DNA of 64,000 bases, from contig NC_014391.1 in the NCBI RefSeq assembly GCF_000145235.1, forward strand, positions 3,046,001-3,110,000, read 5' to 3'. Each line of letters begins with the position of its first letter. Positions within the stretch are counted from its first letter, which is position 1. The position numbers and the translations under genes are program-made. Source of the DNA: Micromonospora aurantiaca ATCC 27029 (GTDB lineage: Bacteria; Actinomycetota; Actinomycetes; Mycobacteriales; Micromonosporaceae). This document shows positions 45,455 to 53,326 of this stretch, one piece after another. The notes under the pieces are model-generated. The model saw only the letters and a program-made list of their open reading frames with translations, did no database searches and was not told the DNA's origin.

Positions 45455-46294
45455 TCAGGCCGGCTTGCGGGCGACGAACATGCCCCAGCCGAACTCGCCC
45501 CTGTCGATCGCCGCCTGGATCTCGTCGCACGAGTCGGCGAAGCCGAGGATCCAGGTCCGCGCCGCCTCGTCCGCCGTCGTCTCCGCGCGCTCTCGGGCGG
45601 TACGGCCCAGCACCCGGTACGTCTGCCTGATGTGCGCGTCGAGACTGCGCGCGACCACGTCCACGAACCCGGCCTCGGTCAGCGCCCGGCGGTAGCCGTC
45701 GAGCGAGTAGCCGTCGTTCCAGCGCACCCGGTCGTAGACGTGCCAGCGGGCCGCCTCGCCGATCCGCTCGGTGGGCTGGAGGAAGTCGGACACCGCGAGC
45801 ACCCCGCCGGGGGCGAGCACCCGGAACATCTCGGCGTGGCTGCGCGGCTTGTCCGGCACCAGGAACAGCGCGTCCTGGCTGACCACGTGCGTGAACGTGC
45901 CGTCGTCGTACGGCAGGGCGGTGGCCGAGCCGTGCCGGAACGACACCGGAAGCGAGGCGCCCCGCTCGGCGCGCCGCTGCTCGGCGAAGCGCACCCGCTC
46001 GATGCTCAGGTCCAGCCCCTCGCCCCGGCATCCGGTACGGGCGGCCAGGCGCAGCAGGAAGTTGCCGCAGCCGCAGCCCACGTCGAGCACGTTCGACGAC
46101 GCGTCGATCCCGGCGTCCGCGGCCAGGATGTCGGAGGTCCGGTCGGCCGCCGCGTGGTAGTCGGTGTCGTCCTCCCCGGCGAAGTAGCCGGTGTGCAGCA
46201 CGCCCTCGCTGTCCCAGAAGCTGAGGTACGTCTGCGTGGTCTGGTCGAAGAACTCGGAGACGTCCCGCTCGGTGAACCGGCTGGTCGTGGACAT
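45455..46294 (-). CDS. SAM-dependent class I methyltransferase
   Basis: Methyltransferase of 279 residues from ATG 46294 with AAGGGAG five bases upstream. SAM motif I VLDVGCGCGNFLLRLA at about 70-85, acidic motif II in GEGLDLS, and FTHVVSQDALFLVPDK (motif IV region). The N-terminal FFDQTTQTYLSFWDSEGVLHTGYF resembles sarcosine/dimethylglycine-type and other small-molecule N-methyltransferases. C-terminal lid helix with FADSCDEIQAAID. Gap of 14 bases to the shell gene. An N- or O-methyl transfer on the pathway product is likely; the substrate is unknown. Confidence 0.87.
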   Translation of the reverse strand: MSTTSRFTERDVSEFFDQTTQTYLSFWDSEGVLHTGYFAGEDDTDYHAAADRTSDILAADAGIDASSNVLDVGCGCGNFLLRLAARTGCRGEGLDLSIERVRFAEQRRAERGASLPVSFRHGSATALPYDDGTFTHVVSQDALFLVPDKPRSHAEMFRVLAPGGVLAVSDFLQPTERIGEAARWHVYDRVRWNDGYSLDGYRRALTEAGFVDVVARSLDAHIRQTYRVLGRTARERAETTADEAARTWILGFADSCDEIQAAIDRGEFGWGMFVARKPA

Positions 46295-46323
46295 GGGCAC
46301 TCCCTTGTGCGGCGGTCGGTGGG

Positions 46324-47154
46324 TCAGGCGTAGGTGTCCTTGCGGACGCCGGTGAGGTGGGGCAGGTCGGGGCCGGTGGCGGCGGCGCCGCCGTCGATCA
46401 GGTGCACCCCGGCGGTCACGTACGACGCGCGTTCGCCGGCCAGGAACGCGGCCACCGCGGCGACCTCCTCGGGCCGGGCCAGCCGCCCGACGGCGCTGTG
46501 GTGGCCCATCGCGGCCAGCCGCGCCTCGACGTCGCCGTCCGCGCCCGCGAGCCGGGCCGCGGCGCGTTCCATCGGCGGCGTCCGCACCCCGCCGGGCGCG
46601 AGCACGTTCACGGTGATGCCGTCGCGGCCCACGTCGACGGCGAGGCCCTGGGCGAAGCGGACCAGCGCCGCCCGGGTCACCCCGGACAGCACGAGCGGGC
46701 CGATCGGCACGCAGGCGGTCTCGGAGGCCACCAGCAGCAGCCGGCCCCAGCCCGCAGCGCGCATGTGCGGCAGCGCGGCCATCGACACCGCTACCGCCGG
46801 CAGCAGCACCCGGTCCACAGCCGCCCGGTAGTCGTCCGTGCCGAACCCGGTGGCGGTGCCCACGGGCGGGCTGCCGCCGCTGACCAGCAGCACGTCCACC
46901 CCGCCCAGCTCCTCGGCGACCCGGTCCACCCAGCGGGCGGCGGCGCCGGTGTCGGTGAGGTCCACGCCGGTCGCGCTGACCCGGCCGGACGCCACCGCCG
47001 TCAGCTCCCGTTCGGCGGCGGCCAGCCGCTGCGGGTCACGCCCGCAGACCGCCACGTGCGCGCCCTCCGCGGCGAACTCCCTCGCGCAGGCCAGCCCGAT
47101 GCCGCTGGTGCCGCCGGCGACGAGCGCCACCCGGCCCTTGAGCCCCAGATCCAC
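46324..47154 (-). CDS. short-chain dehydrogenase/reductase-like protein with altered active site
   Basis: Rossmann-fold SDR of 276 residues. GTG 47154 sits just after the sulfotransferase stop with AGGTGAGGA upstream. Cofactor motif GGTSGIG (14-20) and the late LAPGGVRTPPM and HLIDGGAAATG blocks are normal. The catalytic YxxxK is not: where Tyr and Lys should be, the sequence reads VLSGVTRAAL (Ser and Arg). A divergent SDR group with this change exists, so it may be functional with different chemistry or play a non-redox role. Fifth-last gene of the encapsulin operon; 29 bases to the methyltransferase. Confidence 0.83.
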   Translation of the reverse strand: MDLGLKGRVALVAGGTSGIGLACAREFAAEGAHVAVCGRDPQRLAAAERELTAVASGRVSATGVDLTDTGAAARWVDRVAEELGGVDVLLVSGGSPPVGTATGFGTDDYRAAVDRVLLPAVAVSMAALPHMRAAGWGRLLLVASETACVPIGPLVLSGVTRAALVRFAQGLAVDVGRDGITVNVLAPGGVRTPPMERAAARLAGADGDVEARLAAMGHHSAVGRLARPEEVAAVAAFLAGERASYVTAGVHLIDGGAAATGPDLPHLTGVRKDTYA

Positions 47155-47158
47155 GTCC

Positions 47159-48130
47159 TCACCTCTCCGTCTCGCCGACGCGGGCCGCCGCGCCGGGGTA
47201 CGCCGGGTCGCCGTCCGGCCCGCCGGACCGGTAGCCGTACCGGGTGGACAGCGGCCAGGCCAGCGCCGCCACCGCGAGCCGCTGCCGGCCGGTGAGCGTG
47301 CGCCGCCACCCGTCGTCGCGGTCCCGGATGACGGTCGGCCCGGTCCGGAACCGGTCCGGGTTGCCGGTGACGGTGTGGTTGCCGCGCAGCTCGACGGTCC
47401 GGTCCCGTACCGGGTTGGCCGCCGGGTCCACGCCCACCAGCTGCAGCAGGGCGCCGATCGTCCCGGCCGGGTCGGCGGTGAAGTCCTCGTAGCGCAGGAA
47501 CGCCGACCGGTCCGGGTACCGCCTGTTGATCGCCGCCGACGCGAGGTTGAACCCGTGCCAGTACGCGGTGCTGCGCGCCGCCGACATCGCGTAGACGTAC
47601 TCCTTCGGCTCCCGCCACGAGTGCGCCACCGCACGCGGGTCGCGCACCAGGTGCAGCCAGTACGCCTCGACGCCCGGCACGTGCGGCAGCAACGCCGACT
47701 CGCCGGGGATCTTGGTGCTGTCCACGATGACCCGGGCGCCGGTGCGCGCGGCCACCTCCCGGTAGACCGCGCCGAGCAGGTCCGCGTGCGCACGGGTGTC
47801 CGCGTCGTACGCGCCCCGGCGCAGCACCCGCCACGTGTGCCGGGTCCGCAGCCGGGCGCGTTGCCGCCGGATCACCTCGGCGGCGTGCGCGTCCGCCGGC
47901 ATCCCGGCCGGGCGGCCCAGCGGCAGCACCGCCGACCACAGCGGACACGCGGTCAGCGCGGCGCCGCAGCCGCACCTGTCGTTCACCCCGCGCCCGGTCG
48001 AGTTCTTCCACAGGAAGTGCAGCTCACCGACGTGCACCACACCGGGCACCTCGCCGAGGACGTTGCCGATGATGGTGCTGCCGTTGCGGCACCAGCCGTT
48101 GACGCTCAGGACGGTCACCGGTGGGCTCAT
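47159..48130 (-). CDS. PAPS-dependent sulfotransferase
   Basis: Cytosolic sulfotransferase-family protein of 323 residues. The 5'-phosphosulfate loop is GWCRNGSTIIGNVLGE at about 11-26; the 3'-phosphate block is HLVRDPRAVAHSW, followed by REPKEYVYAMSAARST. A Cys-rich region (CGCGAALTACPLW) near residue 55 is unusual and might bind metal. The last about 23 residues are Gly/Ala/Asp-rich and look disordered. ATG overlaps the MFS stop (ATGA). Sulfation of the pathway product is the inferred role. Confidence 0.86.
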   Translation of the reverse strand: MSPPVTVLSVNGWCRNGSTIIGNVLGEVPGVVHVGELHFLWKNSTGRGVNDRCGCGAALTACPLWSAVLPLGRPAGMPADAHAAEVIRRQRARLRTRHTWRVLRRGAYDADTRAHADLLGAVYREVAARTGARVIVDSTKIPGESALLPHVPGVEAYWLHLVRDPRAVAHSWREPKEYVYAMSAARSTAYWHGFNLASAAINRRYPDRSAFLRYEDFTADPAGTIGALLQLVGVDPAANPVRDRTVELRGNHTVTGNPDRFRTGPTVIRDRDDGWRRTLTGRQRLAVAALAWPLSTRYGYRSGGPDGDPAYPGAAARVGETER

Positions 48131-49311
48131 GCCGCGCGTACCTCCGCCGCCTGGGCGGGCGCGGGCGCCGGCCGGCCGATGCGCAGCGCCATCGCGGCGG
48201 CGACGGCCGCGCCGGCCGCGCCCGCGACGAACACCGCCGGATAGCCGAGACCGGCCGCGACCAGGCCGGTCGCCGGCCCCCACACCGCCAGGCCCAGATC
48301 CCAGAACGAGGTGTACGCCCCGATCGCCGCGCCCTGCCGCGCCGGGTCGGTGCGGTTCATCACCATCAGCGCCAGCGACGGGTGCAGCAGGGAGAACCCG
48401 ACGCCCATCACCACGCTGCCGGCCACCGCCACCGGCAGGTTCGGCGCGACGGCGATGACCAGCAGCCCGACCGCCTCGCCGACGCCGCACCAGGCGGCCA
48501 CCCGGCGCGGGCCGAGCCGGTCCGGCAGGTGACCGATGACCAGGCGGGTGCCGGCGTACACGGCGCTGAAGCAGCTCAGCACCACCACGCCGTGGCCGAT
48601 GCCCCGGGCGTCCAGGTGCAGCACGACGAACGCGGCAAGACCCGCGTACCCGGCGGCGCCGAAGGTGAGCGCGATGCCGGGCAGCAGCGCCGGGCGCAGC
48701 AGCAGCCCGGCACCCTTTGCCGCGGGTGCGGTACGCGCCGGCGCGGGCACCAGCGCGACGAGCGCCGCGCCGACCGCCGGGGCGACCGCGCTGAGCAGCC
48801 ACACCGCCGGATAGCCGGCCTGCTGCACTGTCGCGCCGAGGAACGTGCCGGCGGAGATGCCGCCCCACATGCTCACCCCGTACAGGCCGATGAGCTGGCC
48901 GCGCCGCTCGTGCGGGGCGAGCTGCACGATCCACACCGCACCGGCGGTGAACAGCGCCGCCTCACCGGCACCGAGCAGCAGCCGGACCGCGACCAGCGCG
49001 GGCACGCTCAGCGGGGCCAGGTAGAGCAGGCCGCCACCGGCCACCACGAGCGCCCCGGCCAGCATCACCGTCCGATGGCCGTGCCGGTCGGCGAGCGCGC
49101 CCGCGACCGGCCGGACCAGCAGCGCGGTCACCGCGGTCACCGTGACCACCACGCCGACTGTCAGGTCGCCGGCGTCGTGCCGTTCCCGCAGGAATCCGGG
49201 CAGCACCGGGATCACCGCTGTCAGTCCGAGGTAGCCGGTGAACAGTCCGCCGAGCAGCCCGGCGAGCGCGAGCCGAGGCAGGGGCCGGGCGGGGGCCTGC
49301 GCGCCGGTCAC
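48127..49311 (-). CDS. MFS transporter
   Basis: Major facilitator superfamily protein, 394 residues with 12 predicted transmembrane segments. The loop 2-3 motif ARPVAGALADRHGHRTVML (motif A form GxLaDRxGxR) and the fifth-helix pattern GVSMWGGISAGTFLGATV (drug/H+ antiporter-like motif C) indicate an exporter. GTG overlaps the aminotransferase stop and its stop overlaps the sulfotransferase start, so it is translated with the pathway enzymes. Export of the finished compound is the likely job. Confidence 0.87.
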   Translation of the reverse strand: MTGAQAPARPLPRLALAGLLGGLFTGYLGLTAVIPVLPGFLRERHDAGDLTVGVVVTVTAVTALLVRPVAGALADRHGHRTVMLAGALVVAGGGLLYLAPLSVPALVAVRLLLGAGEAALFTAGAVWIVQLAPHERRGQLIGLYGVSMWGGISAGTFLGATVQQAGYPAVWLLSAVAPAVGAALVALVPAPARTAPAAKGAGLLLRPALLPGIALTFGAAGYAGLAAFVVLHLDARGIGHGVVVLSCFSAVYAGTRLVIGHLPDRLGPRRVAAWCGVGEAVGLLVIAVAPNLPVAVAGSVVMGVGFSLLHPSLALMVMNRTDPARQGAAIGAYTSFWDLGLAVWGPATGLVAAGLGYPAVFVAGAAGAAVAAAMALRIGRPAPAPAQAAEVRAA

Positions 49312-50621
49312 GACCCGACCAGGGCTGTCTCACGGGCGACGGCCACCTTGCGGACCGCGCGGACCAGGTCGTCGCAGTCCCCGGGCGTGAGGTTGGACGA
49401 CAGCGGCACGTCGACGGTCTCGGTCAGCAGCCGTGCGGTACGTGGCAGCGTCGCGCGGATCTCGCCGGGGTCGGCGCTGTCGTACAGGAACCGCCAGTTC
49501 CAGAACGCCCGGACGTTGAGGTCGTCGTCCGCGCCGATGTTGCGGGCGTCGATCCCCTCGGCCCGCAGCGCGCGGGCGAACCAGCCCGCGTCGCCGCCTG
49601 GTACGCGGAACACGAACGCCTCCCCGAGGTACGCCCCGGGCGCGACCGGCCGCCGGACCGCGATGCCGGGCAGCCCGGCCAGGGCGCCGCTGACGTGCGC
49701 GTAGTTGCGGTGGAACAGCGCCAGCCGCTGCGGCAGCCGGGTCAGCTCGGCGCGCAGCAGTGCCGCCCGGATCTCGTCCATCCGCAGGCTCAGCAGCGGC
49801 AGGTCCAGGCCGGTCAGCGGCGGCTCGCCGTCCGGGAAGTGCCGCCGCAGCCGCCCCTCGTACGCCCCGGACAGCGCCACCGCCCGCGCGAACAGCGTGC
49901 TGTCGTCGGTGATCAGGAAACCGCCCTCGCCGCAGTTGAGCGCCTTGTCGGACTGGGTGCTGAACGCCCCGGCGGCCCCGAACGTGCCGAGCTTGCGGCC
50001 GTTGAGTTCGGCGCCGAGCGCGGGCACCGCGTCCTCGATGAGCGGCACGCCCATCTCGGCGGCGAACGCGGACAGCGCCTCGACGTCGGCGGCGAAGCCG
50101 CGCATGTGCACGACCATGACGGCGCGGATCTCGGGGTGCCAGCGGCGGCGCAGGTCGTCGAGGTCCATCCGCAGGTCGTCGTCGACCTCGACCAGGAATG
50201 GCCGGCAACCGGCCAGGACAATGGCGCTGGGGGTGGCGACGAAAGTGAATCCGGGGCAGGCCACCAATGATCCCGGCGGCACTCCGGCGCCCATCAGGGC
50301 GAGCGCCAGTGCGGCGGTCCCGCTGGAAACGGCCAGCGCGTGCCGGGTGCCGAAATAGCGACACAGTTCGTCCTCGAACCGCCCGCATTCGGTTTCGTTC
50401 GGCGGCCGATGGTCGTATCGGAAGTAGAGGTGACTGCGGACGGCGCGAATAGCCGCGTCCTCGTCCTCGGTGTGCACGAACACGGCGCCCTTGTCGTACG
50501 TCGGCCAGGGCGTGCGCCGCACCGGCTGTCCGCCGTGCAGGGCGAGCTGTTCGGGCAGCTCAGAGCCGTTCTGCACCGGCCTCGGCGGGCTCGGTGCGGG
50601 AGCGTCGTTGTTCCCGTCCAC
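49308..50621 (-). CDS. DegT/DnrJ/EryC1-family PLP aminotransferase
   Basis: Fold-type I PLP enzyme of 437 residues, first gene of the encapsulin operon. GTG 50621 chosen for GAGGAG seven bases upstream; the frame stays open about 600 bases further but that part is low complexity. Signatures are SSGTAALALALMGAG, PGFTFVATPSAIV, PLIEDAVPALGAELNG and the PLP Lys226 in FSTQSDKALNCGEGG. The family aminates keto-sugars or keto-cyclitols in natural product pathways. An N-terminal Pro/Asn/Ala-rich extension of about 35 residues (NNDAPAPSPPRPVQNGSELP) precedes the fold and is a candidate shell-targeting tail. Confidence 0.88.
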   Translation of the reverse strand: MDGNNDAPAPSPPRPVQNGSELPEQLALHGGQPVRRTPWPTYDKGAVFVHTEDEDAAIRAVRSHLYFRYDHRPPNETECGRFEDELCRYFGTRHALAVSSGTAALALALMGAGVPPGSLVACPGFTFVATPSAIVLAGCRPFLVEVDDDLRMDLDDLRRRWHPEIRAVMVVHMRGFAADVEALSAFAAEMGVPLIEDAVPALGAELNGRKLGTFGAAGAFSTQSDKALNCGEGGFLITDDSTLFARAVALSGAYEGRLRRHFPDGEPPLTGLDLPLLSLRMDEIRAALLRAELTRLPQRLALFHRNYAHVSGALAGLPGIAVRRPVAPGAYLGEAFVFRVPGGDAGWFARALRAEGIDARNIGADDDLNVRAFWNWRFLYDSADPGEIRATLPRTARLLTETVDVPLSSNLTPGDCDDLVRAVRKVAVARETALVGS

Positions 50622-51015
50622 CGGCGGACTCCTCGGGCGAGCGGCGACAATTCCTATTATCTCGGTAGGATTGGCCGGGCGTGCGCCGGGCATGGTAGCC
50701 CGGCGGAATCGCAGTCCCGGCGCGATCCCGTCGAGGGGTAAGAAATGCCACCAGATCCGACATTCATGGTACGTCGATCCAGCGATAGTAATGATTGTCG
50801 TCGATCCTGTACTCGTCAACAGATAGACGTGAATATGTTCGGCGCCGGGTCGTGCCGACAGTGGACTATGCGGAATTGTCGCTGCCGTCCCGCTGATCCG
50901 TCGGCCTGTGCCGGCGCCTCCTGCCGCGGAACCCCGGCGTCGCCACGCCGCGTTCGACCCGGCCGCGTTCGACCCGCCGCCCGGGGCGCCCATCGCGTCG
51001 GCTCGGCGTTCCGGT

Positions 51016-51090
51016 CGTGCCGGACCTGTTCGTGCTGGGCTCGTTCGTGCCGGACCCCTTCGCGCCGGACCTGCTCGCGTCGGGCTTGCC
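51016..51090. repeat. five imperfect 15-bp tandem repeats
   Basis: Units start at 51016, 51031, 51046, 51061 and 51076; consensus CGTGCCGGACCTGTT with one to five changes each. The period of 15 keeps every frame, but the frames show only low-complexity five-residue repeats. Confidence 0.7.
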
Positions 51091-51148
51091 ACGCCGAGCT
51101 CTGCCGTCACCGACGGTAGCGGCGGAGCTTCCCCGGCATGACTCACCT

Positions 51149-51227
51149 CGCGCCCTTTGCTCTGCAGCCATCGACGCATCGGTGACTCACGGCCACTGCC
51201 GCGTATGCGGCTGCAGAGCAAAGGGCG
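51149..51227. repeat. 20-bp perfect inverted repeat with 39-base loop
   Basis: GCGCCCTTTGCTCTGCAGCC (51149-51168) and its exact complement (51208-51227). Imperfect matching continues outward (ATGACTCACC on the left, GGGGCATGAGT on the right). It is not next to a stop codon it could terminate except 51423 on the minus strand, 196 bases away. It could be an interspersed palindromic element. Confidence 0.7.
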
Positions 51228-51422
51228 CGGAGGGGCATGAGTGCCGCCGCCGGCCTCTCCGGCGTCTCCGCTGGTCAGGGGCGTGCCGTGGAAAAACCGG
51301 TCCGGTCGCGAAGGAGAAGGCCGTCACCCTGCGTGATCTGCCGCCCGGTGAGAGTCGACATGACGGAAAGTCACGCTCCCGGACCGGCCAGGGGCACCGA
51401 AGCCGGTCGGAGGGCGCGTGGA

Positions 51423-52160
51423 TCAGGCGGCTCGCCAGTCGCGGACCAACGCGGACACAGTGGCGTACCGCTCCGCCGGATCGGACCGGGCGGCCCGGTC
51501 GGCGACCGCGCGCTCGGCGGCCGTGCCCCGCCAGCCGGACGGAGCGTCGAGCAGGTGGTGCAGCGTACGACCGAGCGCATGGACCGTGGTGCGCTCGTCG
51601 ATCGTCGCGCCCCGGGTCAGCTCCTCCGGCGACAGGTAGCGACGGGAGCCGGGCAGCCGGTCGGAGTCGAGCACGAACGGTCCCGGCCGGTACTCGTCCA
51701 GGTCGATCAGCCGCATCCGGCGGGCGTCGAAGTCGTAGAGGAAGCATCCGTCGTACAGGTCGACGGCGACGTACCCGGCCGCGCTCACGGCCAGGTGGGC
51801 GTCGAGGATGATGTCCAGCGCCGCGCGTACCTCGGCGACCGGCAGCCGCTGGAAGCGGGCCAGCCCGCTCCGGTCGCTGCCGCCGCCGGCTGTGGCGTGG
51901 TTGAGCACGACGCCGTCGCACCACGGGTACACCAGCGTCGGGCCGTCGGTGCCGTCGCGGACCAGCTCGGGCCGGACCACTGCCGGGTGCCGGACCGCGG
52001 CGTGCAGGCCCAGCGCGCGGGTCAGCGACTCTCGCGCCGCGGGTGTCCCGGCCCGCTTGACGAACCAGCGCCGGCCTGCCGACTCCACGCCGTAGGAGAC
52101 GCATCCGGAGTCCTGGTCGCCGAAGACCACGAACGCGGCGGCCGGGTCGAAATCCCACAC
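51423..52160 (-). CDS. atypical protein-kinase-like protein
   Basis: 245-residue protein with a kinase-like fold. The ATP Lys is in RRWFVKRAG (about 36). The catalytic loop reads VAVDLYDGCFLYDF instead of HRDxKxxN, and the DFG position is LIDLDEY, so Asp residues remain while the Lys and Asn of the loop are changed. C-lobe SRRYLSPEELTRGATIDERT resembles the activation-segment end, GTxxYxxPE type. It may bind or hydrolyse ATP weakly, or be a small-molecule kinase. GTG start. Same strand as the encapsulin operon but 800 bases upstream of it. Confidence 0.7.
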   Translation of the reverse strand: MWDFDPAAAFVVFGDQDSGCVSYGVESAGRRWFVKRAGTPAARESLTRALGLHAAVRHPAVVRPELVRDGTDGPTLVYPWCDGVVLNHATAGGGSDRSGLARFQRLPVAEVRAALDIILDAHLAVSAAGYVAVDLYDGCFLYDFDARRMRLIDLDEYRPGPFVLDSDRLPGSRRYLSPEELTRGATIDERTTVHALGRTLHHLLDAPSGWRGTAAERAVADRAARSDPAERYATVSALVRDWRAA

Positions 52161-52224
52161 GCGTCGAGGCTACGACGACCGTCGCGCCGACGGTGGCCCG
52201 CCGGACCGCGCCGGGTCACCGCGG

Positions 52225-53220
52225 CTAGTCCACCACCTCGATCACGTCGGCGGGCGCGCGGCGCGGCGCCGGCGGCAGCTCCGCGTCCGGGCCCCAGCCG
52301 ACGCGCACCACCAGGTACGGGTCGCCGATGCCGGCGAGCAGGTCGCGCATCATCCGGCGCGGCCAGGCCAGCTCCACGGCGTCGCTGAGCGGCGCGCTGG
52401 CCAGCCCTTCGGCGGTGGCGGTGAGCAGCAGCGCCGACAGCGCCTCGCCGCCGCGCAGCCAGGCTGCCGGCTCGTCGGACTCGCCGAACAGGATCAGGTA
52501 CGCCGCGCCCCGGTCGAAGTCCGCGCCCGCGCTGAGCCCGGCCGCCCCGCCGGGGGCGTAGTCGCGCAGCGGCACCCGGCGCGGGGACGGTCGCACGGCG
52601 GTGGCGGCGGGCACCCCGTCGCCGCTGCCCTCCGGGCGGTGGGTCCAGCGGTGCAGCTCCTCCCGGTACGCGGGGTCGGCCAGCTCCGCGTCGGCGGCGC
52701 GACCGGTGGAGACGGCGAGCATCGGCATCTGGTCCGGCCGGACCACGTGCAGGTGCGCGCCCTCGGCCTCCACGGCGTCCCCGAGCCGGGCCAGCACCGC
52801 CTCCGGCACCGGCCGGTCCCCGTACGCCCGGCGGTCGGTGCGGCGGCGCGGAATGGCGTCGACCAGGCGGCCCGCCGGGACGTCCAGGTCGGCCGGGCCG
52901 GTGGTACGCACCCGGGCCAGCAGCGACGGGTCGCCCGGGTCGGGCAGCCGCTCCACGGTGACCGCCCAGCCGACCGCCGTCAGCGACACGCGCGCGTGGT
53001 GCAGGGCGGCGCCGCAGCTCAGCATGAGCAGCCGGCCGTCCGGGTCGGTGTGGGCGAGCTGCCGGTCCGCGTCGGCGCGCAACTCCAGCGCGTCGCCGGT
53101 GACCCGCCAGCGCCAGGGCTGGGTGTTGAACACCGACGGGGCGTGCAGGGACTGCCGGGCGGCCGCCTCCAGCACCCGTACCCTCGGGTCCTGCTCGATG
53201 CGGGTCGATGAGCTGTTCAT
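52225..53220 (-). CDS. Acg-type nitroreductase family protein
   Basis: FMN-binding protein of 331 residues, paralog of the one at 26053-27063. Motif HAPSVFNTQPWRW near residue 30, LMLSCGAALHHARVSLTAVG, IPRRRTDRRAYGDRPVP and LLLTATAEGLASAPLSDAVE follow the Acg (Rv2032/Rv3131) order. Mycobacterial relatives belong to the dormancy response and may sequester flavin rather than reduce nitro compounds. It stands alone between the kinase-like and PucR genes on the same strand, with gaps of 64 and 106 bases. Confidence 0.8.
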   Translation of the reverse strand: MNSSSTRIEQDPRVRVLEAAARQSLHAPSVFNTQPWRWRVTGDALELRADADRQLAHTDPDGRLLMLSCGAALHHARVSLTAVGWAVTVERLPDPGDPSLLARVRTTGPADLDVPAGRLVDAIPRRRTDRRAYGDRPVPEAVLARLGDAVEAEGAHLHVVRPDQMPMLAVSTGRAADAELADPAYREELHRWTHRPEGSGDGVPAATAVRPSPRRVPLRDYAPGGAAGLSAGADFDRGAAYLILFGESDEPAAWLRGGEALSALLLTATAEGLASAPLSDAVELAWPRRMMRDLLAGIGDPYLVVRVGWGPDAELPPAPRRAPADVIEVVD

Positions 53221-53326
53221 GGCGGCCCTCCTGGTTGCTCGTCCCCTTCCGACCCTGCCCGCCGCCGTCGCGGGCGGACAGGGCCGGAGGTCCCGGCCGC
53301 ACCGGGCCGTGCGCCCCGGCGCGGCG

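Larger units (their letters stand above)
50622..51422. promoter_or_regulatory. 800-base upstream region of the encapsulin operon
   Basis: No convincing gene on either strand. The part nearest the operon (about 50640-50870) is clearly richer in A and T than the rest of the window, as expected of a regulatory region. A possible minus-strand promoter is -35 TTGACG (50819-50814), 17 bases, -10 AATCAT (50796-50791), giving a leader of about 160 bases. Further up lie five 15-bp tandem repeats and a 20-bp inverted repeat, listed separately. Confidence 0.45.

Noticed and set aside
50622..51221. In-frame 200-codon extension of the aminotransferase gene upstream of 50621
   Set aside because: The extension is low complexity (Gly-Pro-Ala-Arg repeats), crosses the AT-rich regulatory stretch, and a good ribosome-binding site lies at 50621 next to a normal family start.
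51017..51811. Plus-strand ORF of 264 codons
   Set aside because: Arg/Pro-rich translation without a recognisable domain, overlapping tandem repeats, an inverted repeat and the kinase-like gene on the other strand; typical of random open frames in high-GC DNA.
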